A stretch of DNA of 64,000 nt from RGIG4608 sp045651165 (GCA_045651165.1 JAZRRX010000037.1:1-64000); one strand, 5' to 3'; shown: positions 17,748 to 25,991, counted from the first letter of the stretch. Notes: generated from the sequence alone by a model not told the origin. Numbers and translations are program-made.

Positions 17748-17924
17748 TTAGAATGAACCCAATTTTTGCATCACACAACCAACATTTCGCACAGTCTTCA
17801 TGGCGCGGCGCATCATTCTGCGACGGCGTGCCGCCTTGGTATTTGACAACATTGCGCCCGCAATACCAATCATAACCATACCTCCAACGGCCCCCAAAAC
17901 AAGTCCCATATTTCTTTTAAACAT
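17748..17924 (-). CDS. 58-residue membrane-anchored basic protein
   Basis: A short gene: MFKRNMGLVLGAVGGMVMIG... with one glycine-rich hydrophobic helix (7-26), then a strongly basic segment (AARRRRMMRRAMKTVR, 31-46) and a short tail ending KLGSF. AAAGGGAGGAT precedes the ATG with ideal spacing and the gene ends at a shared terminator. The layout recalls YtxH-like small membrane proteins. Function unknown; the basic tail could contact nucleic acid or phospholipid head groups (inference). Confidence 0.7.
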   Translation of the reverse strand: MFKRNMGLVLGAVGGMVMIGIAGAMLSNTKAARRRRMMRRAMKTVRNVGCVMQKLGSF

Positions 17925-17988
17925 AATATCCTCCCTTTTGTAATTTATTTTTGTTATTATCTTTGCCTAAATAGGAGTTATTATGCAT

Positions 17989-18342
17989 TTAAATGGACTT
18001 TATTTTGGGCGCTATTTTGTCAATCGCTTTTCCTTTTAATCGAAATACACTACGCCTTGAAATACCAAGTATTTTTGCGCAATTTTCAAGCGTATTTCCC
18101 TTTATGTAGTAGTGATATAAAAACAATCGCTCGCGCGAGTCGGGGACCTCGAGTATCGTGGATCTAATTGCATACATCTGCGCTCGCATAGCAGCTTCAT
18201 CAAGCGTGTATTCTTCGCCAAACGTTCTTCCATAGGACCTTGACGACAATAAAACGTCATTCATAGCACGATACGATCGCAAAATTCTATCGCACTCCAC
18301 TCGCGCAAGCTTTGTTTTTTCTTGGTTAAAACCGCCTTCCAT
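17989..18342 (-). CDS. Sigma-70 region 4-like helix-turn-helix protein
   Basis: A 117-residue protein whose C-terminal part (about 68-110: SRERLFLYHYYIKGNTLENCAKILGISRRSVFRLKGKAIDKI) is a sigma region 4/RinA-type helix-turn-helix. The N-terminal half is helical and charged, with no sigma region 2. Such proteins are either small sigma-like activators (UviA/TcdR-type or phage RinA-type) or regulators. GAAAGGAT precedes the ATG. A LexA-type box lies 57 bases upstream (18399-18412), suggesting DNA-damage control. Confidence 0.7.
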   Translation of the reverse strand: MEGGFNQEKTKLARVECDRILRSYRAMNDVLLSSRSYGRTFGEEYTLDEAAMRAQMYAIRSTILEVPDSRERLFLYHYYIKGNTLENCAKILGISRRSVFRLKGKAIDKIAPKIKSI

Positions 18343-18398
18343 TTTACATCATCCTTTCTTTTACCTATATCTTGGTGTATTTTTAATTAATAATAATT

Positions 18399-18412
18399 TG
18401 AACATTTGTTCG
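18399..18412. promoter_or_regulatory. LexA/DinR-type SOS box
   Basis: GAAC-ATTT-GTTC core in TGAACATTTGTTCG, which read on the other strand (CGAACAAATGTTCA) fits the Gram-positive consensus CGAACrnryGTTyC except at the last base. It lies upstream of the sigma-like gene. A promoter here is only weakly visible. Confidence 0.6.
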
Positions 18413-18424
18413 TGCTTGAGGGTT

Positions 18425-18449
18425 TTAAAAACTCTACCTTTCAGTAGAG
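18425..18449 (-). terminator. Terminator of the Cys-rich small gene
   Basis: CTCTAC / GTAGAG hairpin followed by TTTTT on the minus strand; the stem overlaps the stop codon of the upstream gene. Confidence 0.65.
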
Positions 18450-18734
18450 CATATCGAAAAAATCTTTTATATCAGAGCAATCAAGAAACTCTAGAAGCTC
18501 GGGGGAGATGAGCTCCTCAGCACACTCTGTGCAAAGAAATTTTCCATTTTTTCTGTAATGTTTGTCATCTTCATATATCCCCTGTTCGCAACTTGCACAT
18601 TTGCCTATGTGAGAACCCACACCCGAAACATATCCTGTGAAATTAGGGCATGATGAGGGACATTCGTATTGATTACAATATTCGCAAATAATTATCACTC
18701 CTTTAAATACAATTTCACTTGAAATTTCATTCAA
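18441..18734 (-). CDS. Cysteine-rich zinc-binding small protein, probably SOS-controlled
   Basis: A protein of up to 97 residues with CEYCNQYECPSSCP and CASCEQGIY...CTEC clusters, which suggests two zinc-binding knuckles. No named family recognised. The start is unsettled. The ATG at 18734 has no ribosome binding site, whereas AAAGGAG lies 39 bases downstream and is spaced 5-8 bases before in-frame ATT codons that would give a product starting near ICEYC. A strong promoter with a LexA-type box at its start drives it. The partner regulon is unknown. Confidence 0.6.
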   Translation of the reverse strand: MNEISSEIVFKGVIIICEYCNQYECPSSCPNFTGYVSGVGSHIGKCASCEQGIYEDDKHYRKNGKFLCTECAEELISPELLEFLDCSDIKDFFDMLY

Positions 18735-18789
18735 TATGTTGTATAATAGTTAAGATATGTTTATTCATCTCAACTCGGAGAGAAATTCA

Positions 18790-18803
18790 CGAACAAATGT
18801 TCT
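18790..18803. promoter_or_regulatory. LexA/DinR-type SOS box
   Basis: CGAACAAATGTTCT matches CGAACrnryGTTyC at all but the last base. It covers about +1 to +14 of the promoter at 18811-18839, a position where a bound repressor would block initiation. Confidence 0.7.
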
Positions 18804-18810
18804 TGATGCA

Positions 18811-18839
18811 ATTATATAACATATTTTTCCTTTTGTCAA
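18811..18839 (-). promoter_or_regulatory. Promoter of the Cys-rich SOS gene
   Basis: TTGACA (18834-18839), 17-base spacer, TATAAT (18811-18816), immediately followed by the LexA-type box. Confidence 0.8.
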
Positions 18840-18884
18840 GGGAATTTTATGATATTTTTAATTTTTTTAGAAAGGGGTTTTTCA

Positions 18885-20816
18885 ATGCTTGCAATTACAG
18901 TTAATGAACTTGCTATGTCTTTTGGAGCAAGAGATTTATTCAAAAAAATAAGTTTTGCTCTTGAAGAAAATGACAAGCTCGGCATTATTGGCACAAATGG
19001 ATGTGGCAAGTCCACCCTTTTTAAGATAATTCTTGGTGAAACCGATGCCACAAGTGGCAATGTATTTATCGCAAAAAACAAAACTATTGGCATTTTGACC
19101 CAGGATTGCGCCTTTGAAGTATCAGACCTCGTTGGCAGAACTGCGCTTGAACAGATGTATGCCGCCTTCCCCGAGCTCATTCGAATGGAAGAAAAGCTTG
19201 CTTTTCTTGAAGAAAAAATGGCAAGTGAAGTGAACCCTAATGAACACATCAAATTAAGTGAAGAATATCACGAGTTATATACAAAATTTTCAAACCTTGG
19301 TGGTCTTGATTATAAGAGCCGTTGCGCTTCAATCCTTCTCAAAATGGGCTTTGAAGAGCGCGCCTTATCCCTTGATGTAGATAAACTTTCAGGTGGCCAA
19401 AGAACACGTCTTGCTCTTTCAAAGCAACTTTGTCGCGAGCCAGATTTGTTGCTCCTCGACGAGCCTACAAACCACCTTGACATCGAAACTGTTCAGGTAC
19501 TTGAAAATTATATAAAAAATTACAAAAAATGTGTACTCATCATCTCGCACGATAGATATTTCCTCGACCAAGTTACAAACAAAACCTTGGCTATGGAGCA
19601 CGGTGAGGCAAAGCTCTATAACGGCAACTATACCCAAAGTATGAAGCAACGCGAGATTGACCGCGAGATTGCAGAAAAGCACTATATCAATCAACAAAGA
19701 GAAATTGCACGTCAAGAGGCTTATATTGCCCAGCAACGTGCTTGGAATAGAGAACGAAATATCGTTGCCGCCGAAAGCCGTCAAAAAATGCTTGACAAAA
19801 TGGTTAAGCTCGAGCGTCCTAAAGAAGCGCCAAAGCCCGTAAAAATAAAATTCACTCAATCACTGCAAAGTGGAAACGAGGTTTTAAGGGTTGCTGGACT
19901 TTCAAAATTTTTCGGTGAAAAGAAGCTTTTTGAAAATATGGACTTTCTTATTCGCAGAAGTGAAAGGGTTTTCATCATCGGCAAAAACGGATGTGGTAAA
20001 TCCACCCTTTTAAAGATGCTTGTCGGTGAATGTGAAATATCAAGGGGTGTAATTGAGGCAGGATATAACGTCGAAATCGGCTATTTCGATCAGCAAAACC
20101 AAAACTTGACCGAGAGCAACACAGTTCTTGACGAGCTTTGGAATGCCTATCCCGACAAAAAAGAATTTGAAATCAGAAGCGCGCTCGCACGATTCCGTTT
20201 TAGCGCAGATGATTGCGAAAAGACCGTTTCGGTACTTTCGGGTGGCGAGCGAGCAAGATTGACACTTGCTAAACTCATTCTTTCACCCATGAATTTGCTC
20301 ATTCTTGACGAGCCAACCAACCACCTTGACATTATGTCACGCGAGGCGCTTGAATCGGCTCTTGAAGAATTTGGTGGCACAATTCTCATCGTCAGCCACG
20401 ATAGATATCTTGTAAATAAGCTTGCAACAAGAGTAATTGAAATTGATAACGAAAGAAGCACGGGCTCTGATTTTATTGACTACCCCGTATTCAACGTTGG
20501 CAATGCCTTTGCAGAATTTATGCACCATAAAGAAACACACCTTGTGTCTTCCCTCTCAGTTGAAGTTGAAAAATCTCCAACAGCGCAAAAAGAGGATTTT
20601 ATGGCTCGTAAAAAGCAAGCATCCGATGCAAGACGTGAGCAAAAGCGCATTGAAAATCTCAAAAAAGAGCAAGAGCAAATTGAAAAAGAACTCGAGCAAA
20701 TTGAAGCAGACCTCTATGGTGATGCCGCAACGGATTATAAAAAAGCAGCCGAGCTCACCGCCAAAAAGGATGCTCTCGAAGAGCGCCTTATGGAAATTTA
20801 TGAGGAATTAGAATGA
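18885..20816 (+). CDS. ABC-F family ribosome-associated ATPase
   Basis: A 643-residue soluble protein with two ABC ATPase domains and no membrane segment. Walker A motifs are GTNGCGKST (about 36-44) and GKNGCGKST (about 378-386); signatures are LSGGQRTRLAL and LSGGERARLTL; both Walker B segments read LLILDEPTNHLDI or close. A charged inter-domain linker (about 245-330) and a C-terminal coiled coil (from about 580) are typical of Uup/YdiF/YfmR-type ABC-F proteins that act on the ribosomal E site. AAAGGGG before the ATG at 18885 decides the start. Antibiotic protection versus housekeeping translation role cannot be separated here. Confidence 0.92.
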   Translation: MLAITVNELAMSFGARDLFKKISFALEENDKLGIIGTNGCGKSTLFKIILGETDATSGNVFIAKNKTIGILTQDCAFEVSDLVGRTALEQMYAAFPELIRMEEKLAFLEEKMASEVNPNEHIKLSEEYHELYTKFSNLGGLDYKSRCASILLKMGFEERALSLDVDKLSGGQRTRLALSKQLCREPDLLLLDEPTNHLDIETVQVLENYIKNYKKCVLIISHDRYFLDQVTNKTLAMEHGEAKLYNGNYTQSMKQREIDREIAEKHYINQQREIARQEAYIAQQRAWNRERNIVAAESRQKMLDKMVKLERPKEAPKPVKIKFTQSLQSGNEVLRVAGLSKFFGEKKLFENMDFLIRRSERVFIIGKNGCGKSTLLKMLVGECEISRGVIEAGYNVEIGYFDQQNQNLTESNTVLDELWNAYPDKKEFEIRSALARFRFSADDCEKTVSVLSGGERARLTLAKLILSPMNLLILDEPTNHLDIMSREALESALEEFGGTILIVSHDRYLVNKLATRVIEIDNERSTGSDFIDYPVFNVGNAFAEFMHHKETHLVSSLSVEVEKSPTAQKEDFMARKKQASDARREQKRIENLKKEQEQIEKELEQIEADLYGDAATDYKKAAELTAKKDALEERLMEIYEELE

Positions 20817-20820
20817 TATA

Positions 20821-20850
20821 AAAGGAACGGACAAAAGCCCGTTCCTTTTT
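20821..20850 (+). terminator. ABC-F terminator
   Basis: AAAGGAACGG / CCGTTCCTTT stem followed by T; convergent with the amidohydrolase. Confidence 0.85.
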
Positions 20851-20874
20851 CATTACTACCAAAACTATTATTTT

Positions 20875-22023
20875 CTATTCATCACTTTGACTTTTTTGCC
20901 ACGCGATTTCACCGTTCACAATGGTATATTTCACAGTAGATGCTATTTCCAAAGGATCACCGTCATAGATGACAATGTCGGCATCCTTTCCCTCTTTTAA
21001 GCTGCCCAATCGGTGATCCACTCGGCAAATGCGCGCGGCATCTATTGTAATAGCTCGCAGCGCTCCCCATTTGCTCATGCCCTCCTTAACAGCAAGACCT
21101 GCACATAGTGGTAGATATTGAATTCTTGACACAGGATGATCCGTTGTCAGTGCCACTGTTGCTCCAGATTTTTGCAATACACCCGCCGTTTTGAAATCCG
21201 AAAGACTAACCTCATCCTTGCTTCGTGATGCAAGCGAAGGCCCAACGATAGCAGGATATCCGCTTTTCGCAATCTCGTCTGCAATCAAATGCCCTTCAGT
21301 ACAATGATCCAGTGTAAGTCCCAATCCAAATTCATCAGCTATTCTAATTGCGGTAAAAATATCATCGGCTCGATGCACATGCGCTTTAAGTGGTATCTTT
21401 TTTTCAAACAAATCACGGTAACATTCCATACAAAATGATTGCTGATTACAGTTATCGCCACTAAAATACTGCCTTGCTTTCGTCAACTCTTCTCTAATCA
21501 ACGATGCAATTCCCATACGGGTGGAGGGTATATTTCCATTTGTTCCATAATTATTCATTGGATTTTCGCCAAAGGCAATTTTTATCGCCGCAGGCGCAAG
21601 GACAATCATATCATCAATTCGTCTGCCGTGTGTTTTGATGAAAGCAAACTGCCCTCCAATTGGATTTGCACTACCAGGGCCTACCATCACGCCTGTGATA
21701 CCAACAGCCAAAGCGTTGTGAAATGCGCTATCCATTGGATTTATTGAATCAATAGCACGAACGCACGGAGTAATGGGATTAGTCCCTTCGTTAGTTTGAT
21801 CGCCTGGATTACTTTTCTTTTCTTCTGCCATTCCTATGTGGCTATGAGCATCGATAAAACCCGGATATACTCGAAGCCCTGATGCATCAATGATTTTCAT
21901 TCTTTCAGTGGGTGTTATATTTCCCGCTATCCTAATTATTTTTCCCTTATCTATCAAAACATCAGCATAGCTTTCTTTTTTTGTTTCCATGGTAAAAACC
22001 AATCCATTTTGAATTAAAATCAC
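20875..22023 (-). CDS. Amidohydrolase family protein
   Basis: A 382-residue metal-dependent amidohydrolase (imidazolonepropionase/dihydroorotase superfamily). Metal ligands are visible in DAHSH (H60, H62), KAHVH (about 214-218), a DHCTEGH segment and TTDH (about 294-297). The N- and C-terminal strands form the usual small beta-sandwich (ADVLIDKGKI; GKDADIVIYDGDP). The substrate is not evident. Translation starts at GTG (22021-22023) preceded by GGGAGA. Divergent from the Asn/Gln-rich gene. Confidence 0.88.
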   Translation of the reverse strand: MILIQNGLVFTMETKKESYADVLIDKGKIIRIAGNITPTERMKIIDASGLRVYPGFIDAHSHIGMAEEKKSNPGDQTNEGTNPITPCVRAIDSINPMDSAFHNALAVGITGVMVGPGSANPIGGQFAFIKTHGRRIDDMIVLAPAAIKIAFGENPMNNYGTNGNIPSTRMGIASLIREELTKARQYFSGDNCNQQSFCMECYRDLFEKKIPLKAHVHRADDIFTAIRIADEFGLGLTLDHCTEGHLIADEIAKSGYPAIVGPSLASRSKDEVSLSDFKTAGVLQKSGATVALTTDHPVSRIQYLPLCAGLAVKEGMSKWGALRAITIDAARICRVDHRLGSLKEGKDADIVIYDGDPLEIASTVKYTIVNGEIAWQKSQSDE

Positions 22024-22052
22024 GCATTTATCTCCCTAAAATTTTTTTCATG

Positions 22053-22083
22053 TATAGTTTGTCTTAAAGCGGTCAAAACTATA
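22053..22083. promoter_or_regulatory. Dyad between amidohydrolase and Asn/Gln-rich gene
   Basis: TATAGTTT (22053-22060) and AAACTATA (22076-22083) form an inverted repeat with a 15-base spacer in the 90-base divergent intergenic region. It may be an operator or simply back-to-back -10 elements. Confidence 0.35.
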
Positions 22084-22113
22084 CTCGTTACCAAAATTAA
22101 AGGAGAAAATTTT

Positions 22114-22386
22114 ATGAACAATAATTATCAAAACAACCAAAACAACCAAAACAACCAAAACAATCAAAACAATAGCAACAAGAACAATCAGAATAACAGC
22201 AATAACTATCAGAACAATAACAACTACCAGAACAATAGTAACAACAGTAACAACAACTATCAGAACAATAACAACCAGAACAACAGCAACAACAAGAACA
22301 ATAATAACCAAAACAACCAGAACAACAACAAAAACAACAATCAAAACAACCAAAATCGCTTTAATAATCAGAATAACAATAGATAA
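22114..22386 (+). CDS. Asparagine/glutamine-rich low-complexity protein
   Basis: A 90-residue protein made almost only of Asn, with Gln, a few Tyr, Ser, Lys and one Arg-Phe near the end (NRFNN). It has an excellent AAAGGAG ribosome binding site 9 bases before the ATG, ends in a stop directly followed within 60 bases by a strong terminator, and uses mixed AAC/AAT and CAA/CAG codons rather than a pure repeat. All this supports a translated gene rather than a simple DNA repeat. The composition is prion-like and predicts disorder or amyloid. No function known to me. Confidence 0.7.
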   Translation: MNNNYQNNQNNQNNQNNQNNSNKNNQNNSNNYQNNNNYQNNSNNSNNNYQNNNNQNNSNNKNNNNQNNQNNNKNNNQNNQNRFNNQNNNR

Positions 22387-22436
22387 AAACAATACTAGTT
22401 ATCATCCTCAAAATTCGCAACAAACTATTAAAAGCG

Positions 22437-22475
22437 AAAAAACGCCTTCCGCATTTATTTGCGGAAGGCGTTTTA
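22437..22475. terminator. Bidirectional terminator
   Basis: AACGCCTTCCGC / GCGGAAGGCGTT stem with ATTTATTT loop and T tracts on both strands, between the Asn/Gln-rich gene and the CofE-like gene. Confidence 0.85.
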
Positions 22476-22507
22476 TATTGATTAAAATTTGCTAAATAAA
22501 TTTTATA

Positions 22508-23701
22508 TTATTCAGTAGTATAGTTGTCAAAATATCCCTGAATCCAAACGATTGGTGTACCCTTATCGCCGGAGCCGGATGTAAGGTCGCAAAGTGAACC
22601 GATAAGGTCAGTAAGCTGACGAGGTGTTGTACCTTCAGACGCCATTTTACCAACAAGGTTATCATCCTTTTGAGTAATTCTTTCCTTAATAGCATCCTTA
22701 AGAGCATCACCTGAAAGGTCTGCAAAATCGTTGTCTGCAAGATACTTGAGCTTAAGCTCATTGGGTGTGCCTTCAAGACCTGATGTATAAGCAGGAGAAA
22801 CAACGGGGTCAGCAAGCTCCCAAATCTTACCTACAGGGTCCTTAAACGCGCCGTCACCATAAACCATTACCTCAATGCGCTTACCTGTTGCATCAAACAA
22901 TCTCTTTTGAATGTCTTCAACAACAACCTGGCAATCTCTTGGGAAGAGCTTAACCTGCTCATCAGTTGCCTTGTTTGAACCAAGAAGACCGTAATGCTCG
23001 TTATAACCACTACCGTTTACGCTTTCAGACAAAATGTCGTCAAGACCATAAACTTTTTCAGCACCTGCAGCCTTCAAAAGTCTCTTGCTTCTGTGTCTTG
23101 TGTGAATGTCACAAGTCAAAACGTTCTTTGTGTAAGGAAGAACTGCTCTTGGGTCATTTGCAAAGATAATTTCGCAATCAGCACCCTGTTCTCTTATAAG
23201 TTCTTCATAAAATTCAACGTAGTCAACACCAGTAAATCTGTGTTTTTCATAACCAAAAAGCTCTCTATACTTTTCAAGTGTCAAAACATCGCTGTAGGGG
23301 TTAACACCCATTTCATCAACCTTGTCAAGGGATACAAGATGGTTACCAACCTCGTCAGAGGGGTATGAGAGCATAAGAACAATCTTCTTTGCACCTCTTG
23401 CAATACCCGTAAGACAAACTGAAAATCTGTTTCTGCTAAGGATTGGCAAAATAACAGCAACTGTTTCTCCACCAAACTTTGCTCTAATGTCAGTTGCAAT
23501 ATCGTCAATTGTTGCATAGTTGCCCTGTGCACGAGCAACGATAGCTTCGGTCATCGCAACAACGTCGCGATCTCTAATTTCAATATTTTCTTCTCTAGAT
23601 GCTTCAAGTATGCAGTTTGTAACAATCTCAGCAATATTGTCGCCATTTCTAATAATTGGTGCTCTAACACCACGAGAAACTGTACCAATAGTACGACTCA
23701 T
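22508..23701 (-). CDS. Coenzyme F420-0:L-glutamate ligase (CofE)-like protein
   Basis: A 397-residue protein of the CofE-like family: N-terminal TVSRGVRAPIIRNGDNI, then ANDPRAVLPYTKNVL and the nucleotide-binding GDGAFKDPVGKIWELADP region (about 287-304). True CofE adds glutamate to F420-0, but Clostridia such as this normally lack F420, so the real substrate is probably another acid and the name should be read as a fold label. The C-terminal part (from about 330) is longer than archaeal CofE. Monocistronic with AAAGGAG before the ATG. Confidence 0.8.
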   Translation of the reverse strand: MSRTIGTVSRGVRAPIIRNGDNIAEIVTNCILEASREENIEIRDRDVVAMTEAIVARAQGNYATIDDIATDIRAKFGGETVAVILPILSRNRFSVCLTGIARGAKKIVLMLSYPSDEVGNHLVSLDKVDEMGVNPYSDVLTLEKYRELFGYEKHRFTGVDYVEFYEELIREQGADCEIIFANDPRAVLPYTKNVLTCDIHTRHRSKRLLKAAGAEKVYGLDDILSESVNGSGYNEHYGLLGSNKATDEQVKLFPRDCQVVVEDIQKRLFDATGKRIEVMVYGDGAFKDPVGKIWELADPVVSPAYTSGLEGTPNELKLKYLADNDFADLSGDALKDAIKERITQKDDNLVGKMASEGTTPRQLTDLIGSLCDLTSGSGDKGTPIVWIQGYFDNYTTE

Positions 23702-23737
23702 AATAAAATCTCCTTTAAATTTAGGATTAACAAAAAA

Positions 23738-23766
23738 AGTATATCACTATTTTTTTATCTTGTAAA
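23738..23766 (-). promoter_or_regulatory. Promoter of the CofE-like gene
   Basis: TTTACA (23761-23766), 17-base spacer ending AGTGA, TATACT (23738-23743). Confidence 0.7.
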
Positions 23767-23804
23767 GTTATTTTTTATAAAAAATTTAAATTTATGTGGT
23801 TTAT

Positions 23805-24890
23805 TTATGGATTTATGACATCAAATATTGTTTCCATATCTATAATGGTATTTTTATTTGAAGGATATGCGTCAGATCTTACCGCTTTTGCGGTAACCAA
23901 AACAAAATATTCTCCTGTAACATCGTTTCTGATATACGAAACAAGACAATATCCCGCCTTATCCTCAAGTCCGCTCTTTGCGGCAACAAGAGTATAATCA
24001 TCCCCCAAAACTTTTTCGGGATTTGTACCCATATTGTTCAAGGTCTTTGAAAGAGTTGAGTTATAATATGTCATCTCAACAAAATCCAATTTGTAAGCAA
24101 TTCCTCCAAAGAATGCAACACAATCATCATTTTCCATAGCATATGCCATAATTGCAGCCATATCACGGCAAGTAGTCTGGTTTTCTTCGGTATCCATACC
24201 GATTGCACCACCAAAATGAGTATTTTGAAGTCCAATTTTTTCTGCTTTTTGATTCATCAAGGTTACAAAATCTTCAATTGACAAGCCAAGATAATCCAAA
24301 AGACACAAAACAGAATCAGCACCCGACATATATGAAATTCCATAAATCAAATCTCGCACACTCACTTTACTTCCAATACAACTTGAAAGCCAAGCGGTAG
24401 ACGCTCCTTGCGGAACTGTATTCAAAATTTCACGAGTTATCACATATTCGTCATCGAGATTTTCAATCAAATCAAGAGCAACTACAACCGTCATAACTTT
24501 TGTCATGGAGGCAGGATAAATCACCTCATCTGCATATTTATGTGCAAGAGTAGCCATGTCGGAAAGTCGCACCAAAATTGCATACTCGGATGACAACTCC
24601 ATCTGATACAATCCCTTTCCCCCTTCGGTTGCAACATAAGTGGGAGTGGATGGGTCACCATTTGTTGAGGGGTTAGCACTTGTTGTTTGCTTAATTGGAT
24701 TCCATGCAGGCAAGCTGAAATCACCAAACACCGCAAAAAATGTGCAAGTGATTATCGCAAGCACCACAATTGAAGCAATTATCACAAGAGAGGATTTCTT
24801 TGCATCATTGATGAAAGAGGAAGAAATAAATCTATTCTTGCTCTCCTTGTGGGTGCGAAGTTCCCCGCTGTTATATTTGTTTTTATTCAT
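23805..24890 (-). CDS. D-alanyl-D-alanine carboxypeptidase (peptidase S11)
   Basis: A 361-residue penicillin-binding-protein-like serine peptidase that trims the terminal D-Ala of peptidoglycan stem peptides. SxxK motif SMTK at 128-131, second motif SGAD at 189-192 (in place of SGN), and third motif KSG (about 312-314, for KTG). A non-cleaved-looking membrane helix (34-56) after a basic N-terminus and a Pro/Thr linker (66-85) place the domain outside the cell. It starts 13 bases after the UDG gene, so the two form an operon. Confidence 0.88.
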   Translation of the reverse strand: MNKNKYNSGELRTHKESKNRFISSSFINDAKKSSLVIIASIVVLAIITCTFFAVFGDFSLPAWNPIKQTTSANPSTNGDPSTPTYVATEGGKGLYQMELSSEYAILVRLSDMATLAHKYADEVIYPASMTKVMTVVVALDLIENLDDEYVITREILNTVPQGASTAWLSSCIGSKVSVRDLIYGISYMSGADSVLCLLDYLGLSIEDFVTLMNQKAEKIGLQNTHFGGAIGMDTEENQTTCRDMAAIMAYAMENDDCVAFFGGIAYKLDFVEMTYYNSTLSKTLNNMGTNPEKVLGDDYTLVAAKSGLEDKAGYCLVSYIRNDVTGEYFVLVTAKAVRSDAYPSNKNTIIDMETIFDVINP

Positions 24891-24902
24891 TTTTTCTCCA
24901 AA

Positions 24903-25463
24903 TCAATTATTTTTCATTTCATCAAGTTTTGCCTTGATTTGCTTCATATCCTCAAGCATTTCTTCTTTTTTGCGAGGATCACGCAACAAAAGCGCAGGAT
25001 GATATACAGCAGTCATCAAGAAATCGCCTCTCTGTACCCACTGTCCATGCTCTTTGGTTATGCGATAATTTGGGTCAATAAGACGTTGCGCAGAAATTCT
25101 GCCAAGACAAATAATCATCTTGGGCTTTATGAGGCGTACTTGTTCGCGCAGATATCCCATACAGGCATCCTCTTCATCGGGTTTGGGATCACGATTTTTA
25201 GGAGGACGGCATTTGAGAATATTTGCAATATAAACACTCTCGCGAGGAATGTCAACTGCAAACAAAAACTTGTCAAGAAGCTGACCTGCACGTCCTACGA
25301 AAGGAGTGCCCGAAAGATCCTCTTTTTCACCGGGCGCTTCGCCAACGAAAAGAATATCCGCTTCTCTGTTACCCACTCCAAAAACACAATTGGTTCTTGT
25401 TTTGTGAAGCTCGCACTTCTCACAAGAAGCGCATTCGTCATATAATTCTTCCCAAGTTTTCAT
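24903..25463 (-). CDS. Family 4 uracil-DNA glycosylase
   Basis: A 186-residue UDG that removes uracil from DNA. Motif A is GEAPGEKED (41-49), motif B contains the YHPALLLRD segment near 151, and Cys14, Cys17 plus two cysteines near 86 and 102 are positioned as the [4Fe-4S] ligands of family 4. It lies upstream of the D,D-carboxypeptidase in a two-gene operon; the pairing has no obvious functional logic. AGGAG precedes the ATG. Confidence 0.92.
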   Translation of the reverse strand: MKTWEELYDECASCEKCELHKTRTNCVFGVGNREADILFVGEAPGEKEDLSGTPFVGRAGQLLDKFLFAVDIPRESVYIANILKCRPPKNRDPKPDEEDACMGYLREQVRLIKPKMIICLGRISAQRLIDPNYRITKEHGQWVQRGDFLMTAVYHPALLLRDPRKKEEMLEDMKQIKAKLDEMKNN

Positions 25464-25514
25464 ATATCGACTCCTAGAAAATCAAATTCAAAGCCAAAAG
25501 GCAAATACAAAGTT

Positions 25515-25543
25515 ATTATACCAAATTTTTGATAATTTTTCAA
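25515..25543 (-). promoter_or_regulatory. Promoter of the UDG operon
   Basis: TTGAAA (25538-25543), 17-base spacer, TATAAT (25515-25520). Confidence 0.75.
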
Positions 25544-25577
25544 CAGAAATATAAACATTTATTAATGTTTTTTAAAC

Positions 25578-25612
25578 AAAAAAGATGTCTCACTTTAACA
25601 AGACACCTTTTT
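25578..25612 (-). terminator. Terminator after the zinc-ribbon membrane protein
   Basis: AAAAGGTGTCT / AGACATCTTTT (one G-T pair) on the minus strand, followed by a T run. Confidence 0.65.
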
Positions 25613-25625
25613 GTAGTTCAATTAA

Positions 25626-25952
25626 TCAAAACAAAAGACCAAAGAGAAAAAGTTCAGGAAGCGCCACTGCCAAAACAATTCCAAAAATAAATGATATTAC
25701 CCATGAAATAATAGCTGTTACACCACATGCCTTTGCTTTGTGGGGCAATTCATTACCTTTTATAGCCCAATAAATTATTCCAAACAAAGGTATAAAGAAG
25801 GATAAAATACAAAGCCCAACACTTGCATTATCTTCAAACGGGTCATAGTATGTACCGTTTTCGTTGGGATTGTATCCTGTAGAACATCCACATCCCGGGC
25901 AAATAACCGCCTCATTATGTATTTCTTTTCCACACTTAGTACAATATTTCAT
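25626..25952 (-). CDS. Zinc-ribbon protein with two membrane helices
   Basis: A 108-residue protein: N-terminal double-CxxC zinc ribbon (CTKCG...CPGCG, residues 4-25), a Tyr/Asn-rich spacer, then two hydrophobic segments (about 45-66 and 78-105). This layout is common in small Firmicutes membrane proteins of unknown role. Start set at 25952 because GGGGGTG lies just before the ATG; the longer ATG form overlaps the 5' leader. Confidence 0.75.
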   Translation of the reverse strand: MKYCTKCGKEIHNEAVICPGCGCSTGYNPNENGTYYDPFEDNASVGLCILSFFIPLFGIIYWAIKGNELPHKAKACGVTAIISWVISFIFGIVLAVALPELFLFGLLF

Positions 25953-25991
25953 ATAAACACCCCCTATATTGTTCACAATATATGCACCTAT

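Noticed and set aside
22048..22392. A 114-residue Val/Ile-rich reading frame on the minus strand opposite the Asn/Gln-rich gene
   Set aside because: It is the mirror of AAC/AAT repeats (GTT/ATT), has no ribosome binding site, and is purely a by-product of composition.
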